Source: Pseudonocardia sp. MH-G8
GTDB taxonomy: Bacteria; Actinomycetota; Actinomycetes; Mycobacteriales; Pseudonocardiaceae
Assembly (NCBI RefSeq): GCF_002262885.1
Contig: NZ_NKYF01000004.1
Span: forward strand, 710 to 64,709
Reading direction: 5' to 3'
Length of the DNA: 64,000 nt
A program made the translations under genes and the position numbers. Numbering within the stretch: the stretch's first letter is position 1; each line of letters starts with the position of its first letter. Below the pieces are notes generated by a model, which saw nothing but the letters and a program-made list of their open reading frames with translations, had not been told where the DNA came from and ran no database searches. Shown here piece by piece: positions 58,593 to 64,000 of the stretch.

Positions 58593-59693
58593 TCAGCGGA
58601 TCGCATCCAGCGCGGCGCGGACGTCGGCGACCAGGTCCTCGGTGTCCTCGCAGCCCGCCGAGAAGCGCAGGAGACCGGCTGCCACGTCGTCGCCCCACCG
58701 CTGCCTGCGGTCGGCCGTGCTGCGGGGGCCGCCGAAGCTGGTGGCCGAGCCGACCAGGCGCGACGCCGCGAGGAACTGCCCGACCGCCGCTTCCGAAGCC
58801 AGGGTGAAGCGCAGCACGCCGTTCCAGCGGCGCATCTGCCGGGACGCCACGGCGTGGGCCGGGTCGTGCGGGTCGCCGGGCCAGCGCACGTCGGCGACGG
58901 CCGGGTGTGCCCGCAGCACCGGCACGAGCGCGGCGGCGTTCTGCGCCTGCCGGGCCAGCCGCAGGTCCAGCGTCGCGAGCCCGCGGTGGGCGAGCCACGC
59001 CTCCATCGGCCCGGGCACCGCCCCACCCCGCGATCGCGCCTCCCGCAGCCGGGCGAGCAGCGCGGGATCGCGGGTGCTGACGTGCCCGAGCACCACGTCG
59101 CCGTGCCCGGCGAGGGCCTTGGTGTCCGACGCGATCACCAGGTCGGCGCCCAGCTCGAGCGGGCGCTGCCCCAGCGGGGTGGCCGTGGTGTTGTCGACGG
59201 CCAGCAGCGCGCCTGCGGCGTGGGCGGTCGCGGCGGCCGCGGCGATGTCGGCGACGTCGAGCCCTGGGTTCGACGGCGTCTCCAGCAGCAGGAGCGCGAC
59301 GCCGTCCAGCGGTGGGAGCGGCGCGGCCGTCACCGTCTCGCGGACCTCGACGCCCATCGGCCCGAGCTCGTCGTGCGCGAGCGCGCGCGCGAGGTAGTAG
59401 CCGTCCGACGGCAGCACGAGCGCGCCGTCGCGGGCGGCGATCCGCAGCACCGCGGCGATCGCGGCCATCCCGGATGCGAACACCACGCACTCGCCGCCGT
59501 CGAGCTCCCCGATCGCGGCCTCCAGCGCCCGCCAGGTGGGGTTGTCGGCGCGGCCGTAGAAGTCGGCGGGCGTGGGGTCGGCGGGGGCGCCGAGGTGGAA
59601 GGTCGACGACAGCACCGGCCCCGGGTGCACCGGGTCCCCCGGCACGCCGCGCGCGTGCCCCCCGTGCGTGCACCGCGTCCCGTCCCCAGCCAC
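58593..59693 (-). CDS. PLP-dependent Cys/Met-metabolism lyase (cystathionine gamma-lyase-like)
   Basis: A 366-aa PLP enzyme of the same family as that at 23119 but distant. VHPGPVLSSTFHLGAP, VFASGMAAIAAVL, LLLETPSNPGLDV and the PLP Lys in IASDTKALAGHGDVVLGHVS are visible. The YSR/N motif for the neighbouring subunit appears as FYGRADNPTWRALEAAIG. It is slightly short for the family. GTG 59693 was chosen (AAGG about 9 nt upstream); ATG 59747 would run back through the hairpin at 59716-59747. Confidence 0.86.
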   Translation of the reverse strand: MAGDGTRCTHGGHARGVPGDPVHPGPVLSSTFHLGAPADPTPADFYGRADNPTWRALEAAIGELDGGECVVFASGMAAIAAVLRIAARDGALVLPSDGYYLARALAHDELGPMGVEVRETVTAAPLPPLDGVALLLLETPSNPGLDVADIAAAAATAHAAGALLAVDNTTATPLGQRPLELGADLVIASDTKALAGHGDVVLGHVSTRDPALLARLREARSRGGAVPGPMEAWLAHRGLATLDLRLARQAQNAAALVPVLRAHPAVADVRWPGDPHDPAHAVASRQMRRWNGVLRFTLASEAAVGQFLAASRLVGSATSFGGPRSTADRRQRWGDDVAAGLLRFSAGCEDTEDLVADVRAALDAIR

Positions 59694-59715
59694 GCGGAAG
59701 ACCTTACGGCCGTGA

Positions 59716-59747
59716 GTGGATACGGGTGCTGGAGCACTCGTATCCAC
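59716..59747. terminator. Hairpin after gpsA
   Basis: Arms gtggatacgggtgct (59716-59730) and agcactcgtatccac (59733-59747) pair at 14 of 15 positions around a 2-base loop; cgtg/cacg pairs extend it outward. It begins 8 bases after the gpsA stop on the minus strand, fitting a terminator that also precedes the lyase gene. Confidence 0.6.
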
Positions 59748-59754
59748 GCACGGG

Positions 59755-60771
59755 CTATTCGGGCCGGGGGGCTCGGCTGATCAGCTCCTTGCCCATCTCC
59801 GCCGCCGACAGGCCCTCGTGGCAGACGCGGCGCACGGCGTCGGCGATCGGGAGCTCGATGCCGTGCCGGTCACCCAGAGCGCAGATCGACTTGCACGACT
59901 TCACGCCCTCGGCGACCTGGCCGTGGTTGGCCGCCTCGGCCCGGGCCAGCGAATCGCCGCGGCCGAGGTGCTCGCCGAAGGTCCGGTTGCGCGAGAGCGG
60001 CGACGAGCAGGTGGCCACCAGGTCGCCGAGCCCGGCCAGACCGGCGAACGTCAACGGGTCGGCACCCAGGGCGACGCCCAGGCGGGCGGTCTCGGCGAGC
60101 CCGCGCGTGATCAGCGACGCCCGGGTGTTGTCGCCGAACCCCATGCCCGCGGCGATCCCGCACGCCAGCGCGATGACGTTCTTGCCGGCGCCGCCCAGCT
60201 CGCAGCCGACCACGTCGGTGTTGGTGTAGGAGCGGAAGTAGCCGGTGGTGCAGGCGTGTTGCAGCGCCACCGCGCGGTCGTGGTCGGCGCAGGCGATCAC
60301 CGTGGCGGTCGGCTCCTCGGCGGCGATCTCGCGGGCGAGGTTCGGCCCGGACACCACGGCCACCTGGTCCGCGGGCACGCCCGCGACCTCCGTGACCACC
60401 TCGCTCATCCGCTGCAGAGTGCCCAGCTCCACACCCTTCGCGAGGCTCACCACCGTGCGCCCGGGCGGCAGCAGGGGGCGCCAGCCCGCGAGGTTGGCCC
60501 GCAGCGTCTGCGACGGCACCGCGAGCACCACCGCGTCGGCGCCCTCCAGGGCCTCGCCGGCGTGGGCCGTGGCCGTCAGCAGCGTCGGCAGGACGACGCC
60601 GGGCAGGTAGCCGGGGTTCGCGTGCCGCTCGTTCACCGCGGCGGCCACCTCCGGCCGACGCGCCCACAACCGCACCTCCCGGCCCGCGTCGGCCATCACC
60701 TTCGCGAACGCCGTGCCCCACGACCCCGCGCCGAGCACCGCGACCCGGCGGACCTCCACGGCGCCGCTCAC
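59755..60771 (-). CDS. gpsA: NAD(P)H-dependent glycerol-3-phosphate dehydrogenase
   Basis: The 338-aa enzyme makes sn-glycerol 3-phosphate from dihydroxyacetone phosphate for phospholipid synthesis. It starts with the coenzyme site [24 protein letters not shown] and VVSLAKGVE follow, as does the catalytic Lys region [19 protein letters not shown] and the substrate motif [13 protein letters not shown]. The overlap with plsC (ATGA) puts the first two phospholipid-synthesis steps in one transcript. Confidence 0.95.
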   Translation of the reverse strand: MSGAVEVRRVAVLGAGSWGTAFAKVMADAGREVRLWARRPEVAAAVNERHANPGYLPGVVLPTLLTATAHAGEALEGADAVVLAVPSQTLRANLAGWRPLLPPGRTVVSLAKGVELGTLQRMSEVVTEVAGVPADQVAVVSGPNLAREIAAEEPTATVIACADHDRAVALQHACTTGYFRSYTNTDVVGCELGGAGKNVIALACGIAAGMGFGDNTRASLITRGLAETARLGVALGADPLTFAGLAGLGDLVATCSSPLSRNRTFGEHLGRGDSLARAEAANHGQVAEGVKSCKSICALGDRHGIELPIADAVRRVCHEGLSAAEMGKELISRAPRPE

Positions 60772-61475
60772 GAAGGGCTCCGCCGGTAGAACTCCGCGGG
60801 CGCCTGCTCGCCCCGCACCTCGGCGAGCAGATCACGCACCCGCACCATGATCAGGTCGGTGACCTCGCGCAGGATCGCGGCGTCGATCGGGCGGCCGCGG
60901 TAGGCGGAGAGGTCGATGGGCTCGGCACACCGGATCGTGATCGGTTTGCGCGGCAAGGGCCGGAACGTCTTGTTGTAGCCGTCGAGCACCTCGCGCGTGC
61001 CCCAGTGGACGAAGGGCACCACGGGCACGTCGGACGACAGCGCCAGCCGGGCGACCCCGGTGCGCGCCTGCATCGGCCAGCCGTCCGGGTCGCGGGTGAT
61101 GGTGCCCTCCGGGTAGATCACCACGACCTTGCCGTCCTGCAGCGCCCGGGTGCCCTCGCGCAGGCTCTGCTGCGCGTCGGCGGTGTCCCGGTAGACCGGG
61201 ATCTGGCCGCTCCCGGCGAGCGCCCAGCCGAGCACGGGCGCGCGCCACAGGCTGTGCTTGGCGAGGAACCGCGGCACCCGGCGCGACCGGTGCACCACGA
61301 GCCCGCTGAAGATCGGGTCGATGTGGGAGAGGTGGTTCGCGACCATCAGTGCCCCGCCGGACGCGGGGACGTGTTCCCTGCCCTCGAAACGGGAGCGGCC
61401 GACCAGCCAGCTGATCGGGTAGAAGAAGACCGCGCAGAACGCGATCCAGAACCCACCCTTCTCACGCCTGACCAC
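60768..61475 (-). CDS. plsC: 1-acyl-sn-glycerol-3-phosphate acyltransferase
   Basis: A 235-aa membrane-associated acyltransferase with an N-terminal hydrophobic segment (about 8-28), the HxxxxD motif in [23 protein letters not shown] and [14 protein letters not shown]. It converts lysophosphatidate to phosphatidate. GTG 61475 is the best start; longer frames would enter the divergent fbiD promoter. Followed by gpsA with a 4-base overlap. Confidence 0.9.
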   Translation of the reverse strand: MVRREKGGFWIAFCAVFFYPISWLVGRSRFEGREHVPASGGALMVANHLSHIDPIFSGLVVHRSRRVPRFLAKHSLWRAPVLGWALAGSGQIPVYRDTADAQQSLREGTRALQDGKVVVIYPEGTITRDPDGWPMQARTGVARLALSSDVPVVPFVHWGTREVLDGYNKTFRPLPRKPITIRCAEPIDLSAYRGRPIDAAILREVTDLIMVRVRDLLAEVRGEQAPAEFYRRSPS

Positions 61476-61545
61476 GTGCCAGAGTCTTCCTGGCCGGGCG
61501 CCCACGGTCCACCACGGGGTCGGGCACGATGGAGGGGTGGGTTCG

Positions 61546-62211
61546 ATGACCTCGACGGTGGACCTGGTGATCCCGGTCAAGCCGCTCACGAAGGCGAAGT
61601 CGCGGCTGCGTGGTGCCGCCGACGGCGGCATCGGTGAGCCCCGGGCGCACGCCCGGCTGGCGATGGCGCTCGCGCGCGACACGATCGAGGCGGTGCGGGC
61701 CGCCCCGTCCGTCCGGCACCTACTGGTGGTGAGTTCCGACCCGGTGGTGGCCGCCGAGCTGGGCGTATTCGGCGTCGAGGTGCTCCCGGACGGTCCGGTG
61801 CCCGGCCTGAACCTCGCCTACGAGCGGGGCGCCGCCTTCCTGCGCGACCGCGATCCGCACGCCGTGGTGGGCGCGCTGCAGGCCGACCTGCCCGCCCTGC
61901 ACCCCGCAGACCTCGACGACGCGGTGGCCGCCGCCGTCGCCCTCTTCACGGCCGGCGCAGCGCGGGCGTTCGTGGCCGACGCCGAGGGCACCGGCACCAC
62001 CTTCCTGCTCGCCGCCCCGGGCACGCCCCTCGACCCGCGGTTCGGCGTGGGCTCGGCGCGGCGCCACGAGGAGTCCGGCGCCCGCCCGTTGGCCGGGGAG
62101 TGGCCGGGCCTGCGCCGCGACGTCGACACGGCCGACGACCTGCGCGAGGCCGCCGCCCTGGGCCTCGGCCGCAACACCAGCGGCGTGCTGACCCCCACCC
62201 CCCGCTGCTGA
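61546..62211 (+). CDS. fbiD: Phosphoenolpyruvate/2-phospholactate guanylyltransferase (F420 biosynthesis)
   Basis: The 221-aa nucleotidyltransferase of the CofC/FbiD family: VDLVIPVKPLTKAKSRLRGA at the N-terminus, GLNLAYERGAAFLRDRDPHA, QADLPALHPADLDDAV and RFGVGSARRHEESGA, then LRRDVDTADDL. It makes the GTP-activated precursor of the F420 side chain. M. tuberculosis fbiD (Rv2983) is likewise beside a gpsA-type gene. ATG 61546 has GGAGGGG 8 nt upstream. Divergent from plsC-gpsA. Confidence 0.92.
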   Translation: MTSTVDLVIPVKPLTKAKSRLRGAADGGIGEPRAHARLAMALARDTIEAVRAAPSVRHLLVVSSDPVVAAELGVFGVEVLPDGPVPGLNLAYERGAAFLRDRDPHAVVGALQADLPALHPADLDDAVAAAVALFTAGAARAFVADAEGTGTTFLLAAPGTPLDPRFGVGSARRHEESGARPLAGEWPGLRRDVDTADDLREAAALGLGRNTSGVLTPTPRC

Positions 62212-62294
62212 CCCGGCCGGAAGCGGTCTCCTCGCCGAACCGGGCCAGCGCCTCGAGCCGGGAATGTCCCGCCCACAGGAGGCCTCATCACCAC
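62212..62294. other. Start of 1.6-kb repeat-rich non-coding region
   Basis: No gene was recognised between fbiD and the helicase-like gene at 63808. Bases around 62252-62285 (ctcgagccgggaat, tcccgcccacagga) are an inverted copy of the flank at 62940-62970. The remaining space is covered by the repeat entries that follow. Confidence 0.5.
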
Positions 62295-62342
62295 GTAGAC
62301 GTCAGCGGGGTTCGATCTTCGGCGAACCCCGCTGAGGTCTAC
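62295..62342. repeat. GTAGACGTSAGCGGGG hairpin, copy 1
   Basis: Arms gtagacgtcagcggggttcg (62295-62314) and its near-complement (62323-62342) pair at 19 of 20 positions around an 8-base loop. The same arm recurs at 62772 and 62883. Confidence 0.8.
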
Positions 62343-62469
62343 CTCGTCCTGCCCATGATCAGCAGGAGTGGTGCCGGCGCGACAGATGAGCCTGTTGCCG
62401 AATCGGTCACGGCCCGCACCGCGGGCGCTGCCGGTCGGGGACGCGGCCCGCGGTGATCGATCCGATCAG

Positions 62470-62690
62470 TACCTGCGAGCGGTCGCTGCGACAGTGGCGC
62501 ACTTCTCGAGCGATCACGGCCAGCTGATCGATCCCAGCAGTACCTACGAGCGGTCACTGCGACAGCGGCGCACTTGTCGGAGTGATCAGGGCCGGGTGAT
62601 CGGTCCGAGAAGTGCGCGGGTGCTGTCGCGGCGACGTCAGGTGCTTCTCGCAGCGATCACCACCGGGCATCCGAGGCCCGAGCCGGCCAC
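62470..62690. repeat. 71-bp repeat block 1 with 48-bp palindrome
   Basis: Units gacagtggcgcacttct (from 62490) and gacagcggcgcacttgt (from 62561) are 71 bp apart. The second holds a 48-bp palindrome (62569-62616): outer arms cgcacttgtcgg/ccgagaagtgcg, inner TGATC.../...TGATCG. The last part (gtgctgtcgcggcgacgtca and onward) matches the end of block 2. Confidence 0.75.
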
Positions 62691-62771
62691 ACGCTCGATC
62701 TGTCGACCTCCCACCATTTCCGCTGATCACGGCCACCTCACGTTCCGGAACGCGACCGTTGCATGATCAAT

Positions 62772-62817
62772 GAGACGTGAGCGGGGTCTGCTGGAGATCC
62801 AACCCCGCTGACGTCTC
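62772..62817. repeat. GTAGACGTSAGCGGGG hairpin, copy 2
   Basis: Arms gagacgtgagcggggt (62772-62787) and accccgctgacgtctc (62802-62817) pair at 15 of 16 positions with a 14-base loop ending in gagatcca, similar to copy 3. Confidence 0.75.
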
Positions 62818-62882
62818 GCTCGTGGCGCATCCCGCGGACGTAGCCGTCCAGGTTCCGCGTTCCGCGCCCGTTGCACGACCAG

Positions 62883-62930
62883 GTAGACGTGAGCGGGGTT
62901 CGGGGAAGATCCAACCCCGCTCACGTCTAC
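62883..62930. repeat. GTAGACGTSAGCGGGG hairpin, copy 3
   Basis: Arms gtagacgtgagcggggtt (62883-62900) and aaccccgctcacgtctac (62913-62930) are perfect reverse complements with a 12-base loop. It is followed directly by the dispersed-repeat flank. Confidence 0.8.
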
Positions 62931-62944
62931 GTCGTCGTGGGATC

Positions 62945-63180
62945 TCCTGTGGGCGGGCCGTTCCCGGCTCGTGACCATTGCCTCACGGCCCGGCCCTGGT
63001 CTTCGGCGTAGTCGGCCGGGTTTCCCCTGCTCCTGCCGGTCGGCGGGGTGGCCGGGTTGGCAGAACTGCCGAATATCGTGGCTGGGTGGGCGGCCGTCCC
63101 CGGCGCGGGCCCAGGCCCGTTCGGGACGAGCCCGCCCTGCTGGGTGCGTGCCCGCCTTGCGGTGGTCCCGATCCACCGCC
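62945..63180. repeat. Dispersed repeat, copy 2
   Basis: This is the second copy of the element at 38-250: ccgttcccggctcg, then gaatatcgtg, ggccgtccccggcgcgggcc and gacgagcccgcc in the same order and similar spacing. It adjoins hairpin copy 3. Confidence 0.55.
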
Positions 63181-63360
63181 TCACGATGATCATCGGGCTG
63201 GCTCGAGGCGCGTTCGCTGCCATGATCGGCGGGATCGGGACATGCGCTGCACCGGGCTGATGCCGAATCGGTCAGGCGCCCGCACCGCGAGCGCTACGTC
63301 GATCACGGGCACATGGTGGTCGATCTTCGGCCACGACCATCCGCCCGTGCTCGACACTGC

Positions 63361-63700
63361 CGGTCGGGACGCGGTCCGCGGTGATCGGTCTGATCAGTAC
63401 CTGGATGTGGGTGCTGCGACGGTGGCGTACTTCTCGGGGCGATCACCGCCGGGTGATCGGTCCGAGCAGCACGGGGGGTGGGTGCTCCGACGGTGGCGTA
63501 CTTCTCGGGGCGATCACCGCCGGGTGATCGGTCCGAGCAGCACGGGGGGTGGGTGTTGCGACGGTGGCGTACTTCTCGGGGCGATCAGGGCCGGGTGATC
63601 GGTCCGAGAAGTACGGGGGTGCTGTCGTGGCGACGTCAGGTGCTTCTCGCAGCGATCACCATCGCGCGGCCGCGGGCCCCAATTCGGCAACACGCTCAGA
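63361..63700. repeat. 71-bp repeat block 2 with covarying palindromes
   Basis: Three units begin at 63417, 63488 and 63559, exactly 71 bp apart; the first two are almost identical. Each contains cgatcacc-gccg-ggtgatcg or a variant, flanked by CTCGG/CCGAG. The third holds a complete 48-bp palindrome at 63568-63615 (outer arms cgtacttctcgg/ccgagaagtacg perfect). The block's head and tail match block 1. Non-coding on inspection. Confidence 0.82.
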
Positions 63701-63807
63701 TCTGTCGTCCTGACATCATTCCTGACGATCACCGCGACAGGCCGGCGCGAGGCTCGGACCGATCACGTGCCTGGCACCGATCGACCGCTGTCCAACTAGG
63801 CTCCGCC

Positions 63808-64000
63808 GTGATCGACGACGGGGTGGGCGGGTTGACCGACGTGGCGGGGCGGTTCGCGACGCTGCGGCCCGGCGTGTCGCTGCGCCCCCACCAGCTGGAC
63901 GCGCTCGACGGGCTCGCCGGCGTGCTGGCGGAGCAGCGCCGGGCGTGGGTGGTGCTGCCACCCGGCGCGGGGAAGACCGTCGTCGGGTTGGAGGCGGCCC
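63808..64000 (+). CDS. Helicase-like protein, N-terminus (runs off the window)
   Basis: The first 64 codons only. They read VIDDGVGGLTDVAGRFATL, then LRPHQLDALDGLAGVL and a Walker A motif VLPPGAGKTVVGLEAA. The preceding PHQ (Q-motif-like) and PPGAGKT pattern are typical of superfamily-2 DEAD/DEAH helicases. GTG 63808 follows a TAGGCT -10-like element by 5 bases, which suggests a leaderless mRNA. The remainder lies beyond the window. Confidence 0.65.
   Translation, partial: MIDDGVGGLTDVAGRFATLRPGVSLRPHQLDALDGLAGVLAEQRRAWVVLPPGAGKTVVGLEAA

Noticed and set aside
63361..63700. CRISPR array
   Set aside because: The regular 71-bp spacing looked array-like, but units are contiguous and almost entirely conserved, with no unique spacers and no cas genes.

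Overview
The window is very GC-rich, with many GTG starts, ATGA/GTGA stop-start overlaps and strong GGAGG ribosome-binding sites. Gene content points to an actinobacterium, probably Pseudonocardiaceae: an F420-biosynthesis guanylyltransferase next to gpsA and plsC, an Rpf-domain secreted protein, XRE/TPR regulators paired with a phosphotransferase, and a cluster matching Mycobacterium tuberculosis Rv0081-Rv0087. The genus is inference. No rRNA, tRNA, CRISPR array, transposase or phage gene was seen.

Layout. 1-10 kb: small catabolic enzymes (VOC protein, hydrolases, aldo/keto reductase, epimerases, PPOX protein) and their XRE, TetR and AraC regulators. 10-20.7 kb: an accessory stretch with two overlapping sigma-factor genes, two near-identical Cys-rich mini-proteins, two XRE/TPR regulators sharing a duplicated upstream block, a small zinc-ribbon gene coupled to a membrane protein, and gene debris (PPOX tail, hydrolase 5' end, frameshifted YdcF gene). 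20.7-25.8 kb: PLP lyase, PucR regulator, DAO-family oxidase and a divergent MFS transporter. 25.8-30.1 kb: three gene remnants, a DUF418 membrane protein controlled by a TetR with twin operators, and two membrane proteins.

30.1-37.7 kb is a tight operon: an ArsR-type regulator with a palindromic operator, then a six-subunit membrane complex related to complex I and group-4 hydrogenases. Its large subunit lacks the Ni-Fe cysteines, so it is an energy-converting-hydrogenase-related (Ehr-like) complex. A convergent beta-carbonic anhydrase follows.

39-52 kb is a CoA-thioester degradation cluster: TetR, DUF35 plus thiolase-like protein, MaoC hydratase, ADP-forming acyl-CoA synthetase, two acyl-CoA dehydrogenases, SDRs and an exporter. 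A 15-bp motif (TnGAATsCrGyTCTA) occurs twice in its divergent promoter and once before the peptide-type ABC transporter at 52.3-57.9 kb, suggesting one regulon for uptake and breakdown. 58-62.2 kb holds rpf, a second PLP lyase, plsC-gpsA and fbiD.

62.2-63.8 kb is non-coding and repeat-rich, with 48-bp palindromes in 71-bp units whose arms covary between two blocks, three GTAGACGTSAGCGGGG-type hairpins and a second copy of the repeat found at the window's left end. Other palindromes lie at operon ends, and one sits in frame inside the acyl-CoA synthetase gene. The window ends in the start of a helicase-like gene.
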